Assembly: GCA_020432595.1 (NCBI GenBank)
Contig: JAGQGA010000119.1
Location: 1 to 10,868, forward strand
Source: Anaerolineales bacterium
GTDB taxonomy: Bacteria; Chloroflexota; Anaerolineae; Promineifilales; Promineifilaceae
DNA length: 10,868 nt
Direction of reading: 5' to 3'
Shown here: piece by piece, positions 1 to 6,946 of the stretch
Numbering within the stretch: the stretch's first letter is position 1
How the letters are laid out: each line of letters starts with the position of its first letter
Translations under genes and position numbers: made by a program
Notes under the pieces: model-generated
What the model was told of the DNA's origin: nothing
Databases searched by the model: none
What the model saw: the letters and a program-made list of their open reading frames with translations, nothing else

Positions 1-3000
1 GCCAGCAGGTAGTTCATATTCCAGGCCGGCAATTCCCCCTTGCGGTCACGGTTCATCGCCTCCTCATAGGCCGCCACCGCGTCTGTCGGCCGGCCGATCT
101 GCTGATAAATTTGCCCCGCCTGCGCCCACGCTCGTGGGTTGCTGCCGTCCCGCGCCAGCCCTAACTCCAGCGCATCCGCCGCCGACTGGTACGCCGTCGT
201 CCGCTCCTCGCCGCTGTCCGGGGCACAGCTTACATAGGTATCGGCCAGCGAGAAGTAGGTGCTGGCATAAAACGGGTCAATGTCGGCCGACTGCTGGTAA
301 ATCGCCAGCGCCTCGTCACAATCTTTTTCCAATTCCAACGCCAAAAACGCATACTCATTCCGCACAATCGAATTTTGCGGACTGAGCATCAGAGCCGTTT
401 CATAATTCTCCCGCGCCCGTTCCAGCCGCAGCGGGCGGTTGGCCTCGTTGTCCTCAAGCTGATACCAGCGGGTATTGAGCCGCGCCAAATTGGCCGTGTG
501 GTCGGTGTTGAGCGGGTTAATCGCCTGCGCTTGCAGCAGCCGCGTCTCAGCATCGGCCAGCAGCACCTCCCGCGCTGCCGGGTCAGCCGTCACCGTGGAG
601 TTCTCCAAATAGGCCCGACCCAGAAAGAGGTAGTAAAAATCTTCCTTTGGCACCATTTCCAACGCCCGTTCATAAATGGCAATCGCCACATTCCAAGCAT
701 CGGAGTTGCCTTCGCTGCCTCCCTGGCTGTCAAATGGCCGCGCCCGCTTATAGACCATATCGGCCTGCACCACGCGCACGTTGGTTACGGCGTTGAACAG
801 CAGTGCGCCAATGAGCAGCAAGGCCAGCCCGCCAAATCCCAAAGCGGTGCCGCTTTGCCGCACGCGCCGCCCGAGCCAGGGCATGGTGAGGGAAACGGCC
901 GTTCCCAGCAGCATCAGCACCATAAAGGTATAGAAAAAAGTCAGGAACCCCGCCGCCCGCTCCGCTTCAAAAACGCGGAAAGCCATGATTTGATCCAATG
1001 TTTCCAGCGGCGTGGGAGACTGCAGCAGCAGCGAACCGCGCAAATTGTTGGCCTGCAAATAGCCAACGAGGAGGCCAATGGAGAGAGAGACCACGCCCAC
1101 AATGGCTGGCGGCCAGACAATGTTATTCCAGTTGTGCTCCCACAGCAGGTAGAGGAGGATGGCGCAAGCAACGGCCGTTAACAGCCCATACCCCGTACCA
1201 CCAGCCACCATGACTGGCAACGCCGTCAGCAGCCCAATCAGCGCCACCGCCCCGGCCAGCAGCCGCGCCCGCTTGCCATTGGTAAAGAGGCGCAACGCCG
1301 CTAAAAAGCAAAGTGCCCCCCAAATGAGGGTCAGGCTGCGCCCCAGCAGCGCCGTGGTGGAAACCAAGTCGGTGAGCGGCACAATGAAGCGATAGCCAAT
1401 ACTGGCCGCTCCAACGAGCATAAAGCCAACCCCCAGCATGGTGCGGCGGTCGGGTGGAACGGGGGAAACGGCCGTTAATGGCGGCACCCACTCCCCATGT
1501 TTCACCATCTCGCTCAGTGCCACCAGCCCGCCCAGCAGCCAGGTAAACATCATCATCAGAAAGATGAAGGGGGAATCCACAAAGCCGCGCCGGGCGTTGA
1601 TAAAGAGCGATTGGTAGAAAATCTCACCGGCCGTCAGATCGGCGCGGGATTGGATGATTTTGTCGGGGGGCAGGGCGTAGCTCATGTACTCGAAGGCCAG
1701 GATGCCAAGGATGAAGGCCAGCGTAAGGGCGGCAACCCACACGGGTGCGCCCCAGCCGCTGCCAGCCGCCGGAGCCGCCGTTGCCACCCGCACACGGCGA
1801 CGGCCGCGAGTGGGTTTGTCGTCGGGCGTGGGTTCGGGAGAAACGGCCGTTTCTGTTTCCTCCCCCCGCAGTTTATAGGCCACCATAAAAATCAGCCCGA
1901 CAAAGAGGAAGAAATGGAGCCGCGTGGCAGCAATGGCAATCCCAAAGTGGATTTCGACGAAGTGCGCCAGCACCGCCGCCACCAATCCATTGACCAGCAG
2001 CCGATCCACCTGGAATGGGTTGTCGGAAACGGCCGTTTCTGCCTGCGCCAGCAGCGCATAGTAGATCAAATACAGCACCAACCCCATGATCGTGCCGCTG
2101 GGAATGGCAACCCCCAGGTAGATGGGATCAGCCAGCAGTGCCGCCAATAGCCCCGCCAGCACCCCGCCGCCAATCCACGCCGCAAACAGCACGTTGCGGT
2201 CGCGGCGGCTGTCCACCACGCCTAAGTAGCGGAAGGCGTAATAAAAGACGCTCAGGTAGAGGGCTTGCCACACCACAAAACCAACGATGCCGGTGATGAC
2301 CAGCGCGTCAAACGTTTCGTTGTGGGAACGGTCGGGGGAGGCGTTGCGGGCTTCAACGGTGGCGAGTTCGGGCGGGTAGAAGCGGTTGTAGGCGACATAC
2401 ATGGATTCGGGGCCGTAGCCGATAAACGGCCGTAAAAAGTTAAACGGATCCGTCGAACCATCCGGGTATTGCAGCGGCGCGTGGGGCGAAATGAGCTGCA
2501 CCACCCCCTGCCAAATCAGCACCCGCACCCGGTTACTCTTCTCGCGCCCCACGTTCTGCGTCGGATCCAGCATCTTGCCATATGAACCAATCGTTGGCAG
2601 TTCCCGCCACGCCGACAGCGACTCAAACATGCCGCCTATCACCGGTGCTTGCCGCAACCCCTGCGTGCTGGCATCGGGAATGTTGAACAGAACCAGCCAC
2701 ACCCCCATAAACAGCGTCAGCAAAATCCACCCCAGCCACAGCCACTTCCAGCCGCGCCGCGCCGCTACCAGCACAAAAATTGCCAGCACTGACAGGGCCA
2801 CCACCCCCATAAAAACGGCAAATGCGGTTAGCGGCGTGGTTGCCTGCGCCACCACGTTGCTCAATAGCAGCACCAGCAGCGACGGCAGCAGGAAAATCAG
2901 GGCGGGGGTGGCATCGGCCAAGCGGAATTTGCCCTCGGCCACGGCGTTTCGCAGCGACACCAGCAGCACCAGGGTGAAAGCAAACAGCCCCGCCGCCAGC

Positions 3001-3752
3001 CCCAGCAGCGGCCCACGGCTGCCTGACCAGTAGATGGTGATCATTTGAATGGCGAGGGTGAAGATGTAGACTGAGGAGCGCACCACGTCGGCGTTGGATA
3101 GCTCGTCATCGCCGAGAATGTTGGTAAAGGCATCAATAATGCGCCCCAGCGTCAGCGGCACGGCCATGATGAGGTAGGCGGCGATGAAGATGGAGTTGCC
3201 CATATGCCCGGCCACGCGGCGGGTGACGTTTCCCCCCCAGGGCAGCGGGTCGAGGTCAAAATGTTGCAGCAGCCCGTAGAAGGCAATGGGGATGGAAGTA
3301 ATGATGATGGTTGTCACCACCCGCCGCACCTGCTCCCGCGTGCGCATGGTGGCGGCCACCAGAGCAAAGATGGTGATGTAGGAAAGGGTGGTGTAGGTTC
3401 CTTGCAGCCGCTGGTAGGAACCGGCCCAACTGACGCGGGGGGTGACGGAAAAAATGGTGGAGATGAGATAGACACAGACGAGGACAAAAATGGGCAACAC
3501 AAAGGGCTTGTGCCAAATGGCTTCCCGGTTTTTGGCCTGCAGCCAGCCCAAATCGCGCCATCCCTGCTGCTCGACAAATTTGACGAGCCAGGCGGCGGCC
3601 ATCAGCACGGCGATGGAGCGCAACAGGGTTAGTTTGTCCGGTTCAAATACACGTTCAGAATGGATGTTGAAGAACAGGGGAATGGCGATGATGGCAGCAA
3701 GCCACCCGGCCTCAATCAGGCCATCGCACCAACGAGCTAACTTTGAATCCAT
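1..3752 (-). CDS. O-antigen ligase-like polytopic membrane protein with C-terminal TPRs (3' end beyond window)
   Basis: This is one uninterrupted reading frame of 1250 codons that runs off the left edge, so the true C-terminus is missing. The N-terminal half (about residues 10-625) is a chain of hydrophobic segments with the Wzy_C/WaaL hallmarks: an SRG motif near residues 245-247, and a periplasmic-type loop before residue 477 with His477-Asn478 followed by a hydrophobic helix. A charged, Pro- and Arg-rich linker (about 630-660) leads to a second set of membrane helices (about 660-1000). From about residue 1015 onward there are soluble TPR-like helices (for example AIAIYERALEMVP). Known members of the family transfer or polymerise lipid-linked glycans at the outer face of the membrane. 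The ATG overlaps the TAA of the upstream HEPN gene by one base (TAATG), with GAGG just before it, so translation is probably coupled. The substrate cannot be told from sequence; an exopolysaccharide polymerase or a protein-glycan ligase are alternatives. The gene contains five perfect AACGGCCGTT sites. Confidence 0.88.
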   Translation of the reverse strand, partial: MDSKLARWCDGLIEAGWLAAIIAIPLFFNIHSERVFEPDKLTLLRSIAVLMAAAWLVKFVEQQGWRDLGWLQAKNREAIWHKPFVLPIFVLVCVYLISTIFSVTPRVSWAGSYQRLQGTYTTLSYITIFALVAATMRTREQVRRVVTTIIITSIPIAFYGLLQHFDLDPLPWGGNVTRRVAGHMGNSIFIAAYLIMAVPLTLGRIIDAFTNILGDDELSNADVVRSSVYIFTLAIQMITIYWSGSRGPLLGLAAGLFAFTLVLLVSLRNAVAEGKFRLADATPALIFLLPSLLVLLLSNVVAQATTPLTAFAVFMGVVALSVLAIFVLVAARRGWKWLWLGWILLTLFMGVWLVLFNIPDASTQGLRQAPVIGGMFESLSAWRELPTIGSYGKMLDPTQNVGREKSNRVRVLIWQGVVQLISPHAPLQYPDGSTDPFNFLRPFIGYGPESMYVAYNRFYPPELATVEARNASPDRSHNETFDALVITGIVGFVVWQALYLSVFYYAFRYLGVVDSRRDRNVLFAAWIGGGVLAGLLAALLADPIYLGVAIPSGTIMGLVLYLIYYALLAQAETAVSDNPFQVDRLLVNGLVAAVLAHFVEIHFGIAIAATRLHFFLFVGLIFMVAYKLRGEETETAVSPEPTPDDKPTRGRRRVRVATAAPAAGSGWGAPVWVAALTLAFILGILAFEYMSYALPPDKIIQSRADLTAGEIFYQSLFINARRGFVDSPFIFLMMMFTWLLGGLVALSEMVKHGEWVPPLTAVSPVPPDRRTMLGVGFMLVGAASIGYRFIVPLTDLVSTTALLGRSLTLIWGALCFLAALRLFTNGKRARLLAGAVALIGLLTALPVMVAGGTGYGLLTAVACAILLYLLWEHNWNNIVWPPAIVGVVSLSIGLLVGYLQANNLRGSLLLQSPTPLETLDQIMAFRVFEAERAAGFLTFFYTFMVLMLLGTAVSLTMPWLGRRVRQSGTALGFGGLALLLIGALLFNAVTNVRVVQADMVYKRARPFDSQGGSEGNSDAWNVAIAIYERALEMVPKEDFYYLFLGRAYLENSTVTADPAAREVLLADAETRLLQAQAINPLNTDHTANLARLNTRWYQLEDNEANRPLRLERARENYETALMLSPQNSIVRNEYAFLALELEKDCDEALAIYQQSADIDPFYASTYFSLADTYVSCAPDSGEERTTAYQSAADALELGLARDGSNPRAWAQAGQIYQQIGRPTDAVAAYEEAMNRDRKGELPAWNMNYLL

Positions 3753-4009
3753 TATTCCTCGAATTGTTGTAAAAAGGTTTGTACGTCACGCCGCAAAAGA
3801 GGACGGACAGCTTCGGCGGTTTGCAGGTTGCGAAGCACCTCGTCGTGGTCAAGGGCGACGGTGTAGGCGTGACGAAAAAAGTGGCGGAAGCTACGGAGTT
3901 TGTGAAGATAAACGGCCGTTTCCTCCCGCAAATTATCATAGATACCTTCAATCCACAATAGCTGGCGCTCTAATTGCGACCGAATGATTTCTAATTTGAC
4001 CTTATCCAC
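3752..4009 (-). CDS. Short HEPN/HepT-like toxin, apparently internally deleted
   Basis: The 85-residue protein starts at GTG; an in-frame TGA lies six bases upstream, so no longer version is possible. AAGGTG precedes the start by a few bases. The sequence RHFFRHAY (Arg42, His47, Tyr49) is the RX4HXY ribonuclease motif of HEPN toxins, and the context LRSFRHFFRHAY is typical of the HepT-like group. In known type VII systems the partner nucleotidyltransferase AMPylates the Tyr of this motif. From memory, members of this subgroup are about 140 residues, with a first helix resembling residues 8-26 here, then a long middle section, then the RX4HXY helix. Here the first helix is joined almost directly to the motif helix, so roughly 50-60 residues seem absent. 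The reading frame is intact on both sides and a perfect AACGGCCGTT (3911-3920) lies near the join. The gene overlaps the nucleotidyltransferase by 19 bases and the ligase gene by one. It may be inactive or a compact variant. Confidence 0.75.
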   Translation of the reverse strand: MDKVKLEIIRSQLERQLLWIEGIYDNLREETAVYLHKLRSFRHFFRHAYTVALDHDEVLRNLQTAEAVRPLLRRDVQTFLQQFEE

Positions 4010-4341
4010 AGTTCACCTTCGCGTCGAATATCATCAGCAAAATGGCATTTTTCCAGCAAAATGAGGCCAACATCTCGCTTGAGGGTTGTTTCTAGCAGCA
4101 CCTTAAATGGAATAAATTGACCAGGTGCGACTGATTCCACGGCAATGTCAACGTCAGAACGAGTTGTAAACCGATTTGGCCGAATGAGTGAACCAAAAAC
4201 GTAGGCAATCTCAACACCAAATTCTGCCGCCCGCTTATTGAGCAGTTGGCGCAAGCTATGCAACAGTTGCTGCCGCTCTTGTTCCCACCCAGCCTGACGC
4301 TCTGCCAGCACACGATCAAGAAGGGCTGTGTCAAATGCCAT
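3991..4341 (-). CDS. MNT-type nucleotidyltransferase antitoxin (MntA-like)
   Basis: The 116-residue protein has the minimal nucleotidyltransferase core. Gly50-Ser51 is followed by Asp63-Val-Asp65 (metal-binding acidic pair), with Asp90 as a likely third acidic residue. The GS to DxD spacing is 11 residues rather than the usual 10. The first 40 residues form a charged helix rich in Gln, Glu and Arg. The family AMPylates or otherwise modifies HEPN toxins in type VII toxin-antitoxin modules, using ATP. The pairing with the overlapping downstream HEPN gene supports this role. The chosen ATG has only a weak Shine-Dalgarno (a GAG about 8 bases upstream) and lies just downstream of a repeat-filled gap. 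One base-pairing repeat (4358-4422) sits in its leader. The assignment to the nucleotidyltransferase fold is firm; the antitoxin role is inferred from context. Confidence 0.82.
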   Translation of the reverse strand: MAFDTALLDRVLAERQAGWEQERQQLLHSLRQLLNKRAAEFGVEIAYVFGSLIRPNRFTTRSDVDIAVESVAPGQFIPFKVLLETTLKRDVGLILLEKCHFADDIRREGELWIRSN

Positions 4342-4357
4342 TGGTTACTCACACGGG

Positions 4358-4422
4358 GATTAGAGATTGGTCAGGGGAGATTGAAAAACAGCCTCAATCC
4401 TAATTCTCTAATCGCCAATCTC
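4358..4422. repeat. GAGATTGG-type imperfect inverted repeat
   Basis: On the plus strand GATTAGAGATTGG (4358-4370) and GGGGAGATTG (near 4375-4383) face CAATCCTAATTCTCTAATCG (4395-4414) and CCAATCTC (4415-4422). The same GAGATTGG/CCAATCTC vocabulary recurs in the gap at 5854-5914, so this appears to be a second, more degraded copy of a dispersed element. It lies just upstream of the nucleotidyltransferase start. The following bases, 4423-4486, show no gene or clear signal. Confidence 0.6.
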
Positions 4423-4486
4423 TCTTGTACAGCATCTAAGCATAACATAGTTGCGAAACTGTGTCATCTGGGTGTCGTTCCATTTT

Positions 4487-4664
4487 GGTAGGGGCGGGAC
4501 GGTGCGGATTGGCACAGGGTGAGCAGATGGCCTAACCACCGCACCGTCTCGCCCGTATGTTACCTGTCCATGCCCATGATGGGATGGTTTAGGCACGGGC
4601 GAGACGACCGGGAGACAAGGCCCGCGATGCTGCCAGCGTAAACCCCGGTCGTCCCGTCCCTACC
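4487..4664. repeat. 178-bp composite palindromic element ending in the glycosyltransferase stop
   Basis: The outer arms are 4487-4501 (GGTAGGGGCGGGACG) and 4650-4664, which match as inverted repeats at 14 of 15 positions. Inside are two hairpins: 4492-4507 with 4539-4554 (15 of 16), and 4597-4612 with 4644-4659 (14 of 16). A third pairing competes with them: 4545-4555 is an exact 11-base reverse complement of 4596-4606, supported by GCCTAACCA (4530-4538) against TGGTTTAGGC (4585-4594). No protein is encoded. The layout resembles two tandem members of a dispersed palindromic repeat or a small MITE-like element. The TAG stop of the glycosyltransferase (4662-4660) lies inside its right terminus. 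It may also act as a transcription barrier between the glycosyltransferase and the toxin-antitoxin genes. Confidence 0.75.
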
Positions 4665-5853
4665 GCATTTTTTGGTTGGTAAGGGTGGTCTGAATTTGCG
4701 CCAGCCGGCCGGAAACATGACCCCAGCTATAATGTTGCCGCACAAATTGGCGGGCGGCTCGGCCAGCACGTTCGCGCAAGGGCTGGTCGCGCAGCAGTTG
4801 GATGATCTGGCTGGCAATTTGGGCGGGGTCATCAGCGACAAAAATTTCTTCGCCAACGGCCGCTTTTAACCCAGCGTTGACGTTGCTCGTCGTCACCACG
4901 GGCAACCCAGCGGCCATCGCTTCCAGCACCTTGTTTTGAATGCCAGCCGAAAAGCGGAGGGGGGCGACAAAAACGGCCGTTTCGTTCAACACCCCATTCA
5001 AATCGGCCACAAAGCCGCTAATTTTAACGCCAAAGTGGTCGCCAAATGGCTCTACATCCTCGGTTGGCCCCGCGCCCACGACGTTGAGCGTGCAGTCGGG
5101 GACGTGCTGCTGCACCAATGGCAGCACCTCTTCCACCAAAAAGCGGACGGCATCTACGTTGTGGAACACGCCCAAATGACCGACAAAAAGCAGGCTGTTA
5201 GGCTGGCGCAGCCGGGAAAGGGGCTTAAGCTGGTCGGTGTCTACGCCGTTGGGGATGATGTGGATGTTGGCTTGGGGATAAACGGCCGTTAATACCCCCT
5301 TATCCGCCTCAGAAATCAACCAACTTTCCTCAAATTGCTGCACCACCTGCTGCTCATAACGCCAAATGCGGGGCTGTTCCATCCGGTAGATAGTACGCCA
5401 GAGGAGGGAACGGTAGGGTAAAGAAAGCGTTATTTCCCGCGAAATGACATCCGTCAGGTCAACGATGCGGTAAAGCTGGGGGTGGTGGGCGACGTAGGGA
5501 GCCATGCGGAACAGGTGGACATAGGCAGCATCAAATGGCTGGGTGGCAACAAGGTGATCCACAAGCTGGCGCATGGCGATGGATTGGTAGTAGAGCAGTT
5601 GCAGCGGTTCGGGGCGGTAGAGGTTGCGAAAAACGGCCGTTGCCGACCGCCACGCCGATTGCTCTACCAAATGCACCGCTTGGCAGTAGGGCTGTAGGGC
5701 TGGCACAAACGGCCGTTCCGCCTCATTTGCCACAAACGACACCAGCGTAATCTGATGCTCCCCCGCCAACTGCCGCAAAAAATGAAATGCCCGCAGCCGG
5801 TCGCCCCGGTCGGGCGGGTAGGGAAGGCGGGGGGTGAGGAAGAGGAGGTTCAT
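4660..5853 (-). CDS. GT4-family glycosyltransferase, STP1/TIGR03087-like
   Basis: The 397-residue protein has a GT-B fold pattern. The N-terminus contains PYPPDRGDRLR (residues 11-21), which is characteristic of the sugar transferases linked to exopolysaccharide systems (TIGR03087/STP1). The C-terminal donor-binding domain has IPNGVD (200-205), FVGHLG (223-228) and FSAGIQNKVLEAMAAGLPVV (301-320), where Glu311 is expected to contact the nucleotide sugar. It probably adds a sugar from a nucleotide donor to a lipid-linked glycan at the cytoplasmic membrane face. The start at ATG 5853 was chosen because family homology begins here. A TTG at 5910 would add 19 residues that merely translate a repeat. 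No Shine-Dalgarno is visible; the leader is a repeat arm. Three AACGGCCGTT sites are read as TAV and one (5708) as RPF. The stop TAG lies on the edge of the downstream palindromic element. Donor and acceptor are unknown. Confidence 0.9.
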   Translation of the reverse strand: MNLLFLTPRLPYPPDRGDRLRAFHFLRQLAGEHQITLVSFVANEAERPFVPALQPYCQAVHLVEQSAWRSATAVFRNLYRPEPLQLLYYQSIAMRQLVDHLVATQPFDAAYVHLFRMAPYVAHHPQLYRIVDLTDVISREITLSLPYRSLLWRTIYRMEQPRIWRYEQQVVQQFEESWLISEADKGVLTAVYPQANIHIIPNGVDTDQLKPLSRLRQPNSLLFVGHLGVFHNVDAVRFLVEEVLPLVQQHVPDCTLNVVGAGPTEDVEPFGDHFGVKISGFVADLNGVLNETAVFVAPLRFSAGIQNKVLEAMAAGLPVVTTSNVNAGLKAAVGEEIFVADDPAQIASQIIQLLRDQPLRERAGRAARQFVRQHYSWGHVSGRLAQIQTTLTNQKMR

Positions 5854-5914
5854 GGAGATTGGGGATTGGAGATTGGAGATTGATGAAGGTTTGCAATCTC
5901 TAATCTCCAATCTC
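5854..5914. repeat. GAGATTGG tandem units forming a hairpin
   Basis: Plus-strand 5854-5882 is built of units like GGAGATTG and GGGGATTG. Bases 5894-5914 carry the complementary units CAATCTC, TAATCTC and CAATCTC, so the two blocks pair at about 19 of 21 positions with an 11-base loop (5883-5893). The element fills nearly the whole 64-base gap between the sulfotransferase stop and the glycosyltransferase ATG, including the space where a ribosome binding site should be. A related copy lies at 4358-4422. Confidence 0.8.
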
Positions 5915-5917
5915 TAT

Positions 5918-6874
5918 TTACTTTCTTCGATTGGCATTCAGCGTCCGCAGCCCCGTTTTGTAGAGCAGCGAACGGGTGGTGTCGGCCAGGGTGAATTTGG
6001 CGGCGAGGCGGGCGAGGGTGAGCCGTTCGGCGGGGGTGAAGGGAGGCACGTCGGCCAGGGGGTAGCCAGCCTGCTGCAAGGTGGAGCCGATGAGGTGGTT
6101 GGCGAGCTTTTGCTCAAAGAGGGGCATTTCTTGCTGCCAACGGCCAACGCTTTGGCTGTTGATTTGCCGTTGAACCTCAACATGCTCATCAATGCCGCCG
6201 CCAACCTGCCGCGCCAGCCCGGTTTGGTCGAGCATGGCCGGTTCAAAGGGTTCGTTGAGGAAGGTGCAGAGTTGGGAAACGGCCGTTTCTGGCTCCGTCA
6301 CCAGCGTTTCATAGCGCAATTCCAAATAATCATCCCCCAGCAGCTTTTGCGCCGCCCAGCCCGCCGCCACATTGCGCCGCCAGTTGGTCAGCAGGTAGTA
6401 ACTGTCCATATACGGCTTGCCCGCCGCCCACTTCTTGACCGCCGACAGCGTAGCATCTCGGCCATCGCGCACCATGTGGATAAATTTGGCCTGGGGGAAA
6501 AGAGCGCGAATGGTGGGGACATAGCGCACATACAGCGGCGTTTTATCCCCCCAACGCACCGCCCTATGCGGGGCAAGCCGCTGCTGGAACAACGCTTCCA
6601 GCACAAACGGCAGGCGCGGCTGCGGCAGCGCACTGTAAAATGCGCCCACATCCGGCACCATGCCGTCCCAAAAACGATTTAACTGCCCAATACGTGTCAA
6701 AATAGCGTCAACCTCAGACAAACTGAGGTCAGTATGGGGCTTCTTCCTTAAGAACGGAATGAAGCCCGTCTCATCTGGCACATAAAGGCGGGAATGGCTG
6801 CTCAAAATAAAGCGCAGCAGCGTGGTGCCGGAGCGCGGGCTGCCGACGATGAAGAAAGGGTTGGGTTGGGTCAT
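5918..6874 (-). CDS. PAPS-dependent sulfotransferase
   Basis: The 318-residue protein begins with a hydrophobic strand followed by GSPRSGTT (11-18), the 5'-phosphosulfate-binding loop of sulfotransferases. WGDKTP lies at 108-113 and VRDGRD at 135-140, with Arg136 and Ser144 in the places that bind the 3'-phosphate of PAPS. RYETLVTEPE (187-196) follows the usual spacing. This is the Sulfotransfer_3 (PF13469) pattern. It would move a sulfuryl group from PAPS to a hydroxyl or amino group of a glycan, lipid or small molecule; the acceptor cannot be read from sequence. There is no signal peptide, so it acts in the cytoplasm. It lies directly upstream of a glycosyltransferase on the same strand, which favours a glycan acceptor. 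The ATG at 6874 starts immediately before the family homology; no clear ribosome binding site is seen. One AACGGCCGTT site (6278) is read as TAV. Confidence 0.9.
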   Translation of the reverse strand: MTQPNPFFIVGSPRSGTTLLRFILSSHSRLYVPDETGFIPFLRKKPHTDLSLSEVDAILTRIGQLNRFWDGMVPDVGAFYSALPQPRLPFVLEALFQQRLAPHRAVRWGDKTPLYVRYVPTIRALFPQAKFIHMVRDGRDATLSAVKKWAAGKPYMDSYYLLTNWRRNVAAGWAAQKLLGDDYLELRYETLVTEPETAVSQLCTFLNEPFEPAMLDQTGLARQVGGGIDEHVEVQRQINSQSVGRWQQEMPLFEQKLANHLIGSTLQQAGYPLADVPPFTPAERLTLARLAAKFTLADTTRSLLYKTGLRTLNANRRK

Positions 6875-6885
6875 TAAGAAAAATG

Positions 6886-6946
6886 GGACGCAGATTTACC
6901 TGATCTACCTGATTTTTTATCAGGCACATCAGGCAAATCTGCGTCC
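6886..6946. repeat. Near-perfect 28-bp stem inverted repeat (terminator-like or dispersed)
   Basis: Bases 6886-6913 and 6919-6946 are inverted repeats matching at 25 of 28 positions around a five-T loop (6914-6918). The arms are made of GGACGCAGATTT plus two CCTGAT units. It fills the gap between the ATPase stop and the sulfotransferase start, and its right end touches the ATPase TAG (6948-6946). The long stem could stop or slow transcription, but there is no following T-run on the minus strand like that of a classical terminator. The GGACGCAGATT vocabulary suggests a dispersed repeat. Confidence 0.8.

Noticed and set aside
375..1181. A 268-codon plus-strand open frame, and others at 1497-2150 and 2491-3033
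   Set aside because: They lie antisense to the continuous ligase frame, have no family motifs, and contain low-complexity Arg/Gln/His/Pro runs typical of shadow frames in GC-rich DNA.
5854..5910. N-terminal extension of the glycosyltransferase from a TTG at 5910
   Set aside because: The extra 19 residues are only a translation of the GAGATTGG repeat, and family homology begins at the ATG at 5853.
5854..5914. CRISPR-like short repeats
   Set aside because: The units are 7-9 bases, contiguous, arranged as an inverted repeat and without spacers.
5834..6682. A 282-codon plus-strand open frame
   Set aside because: It is antisense to the well-supported sulfotransferase gene and starts inside the repeat; no recognisable protein features.
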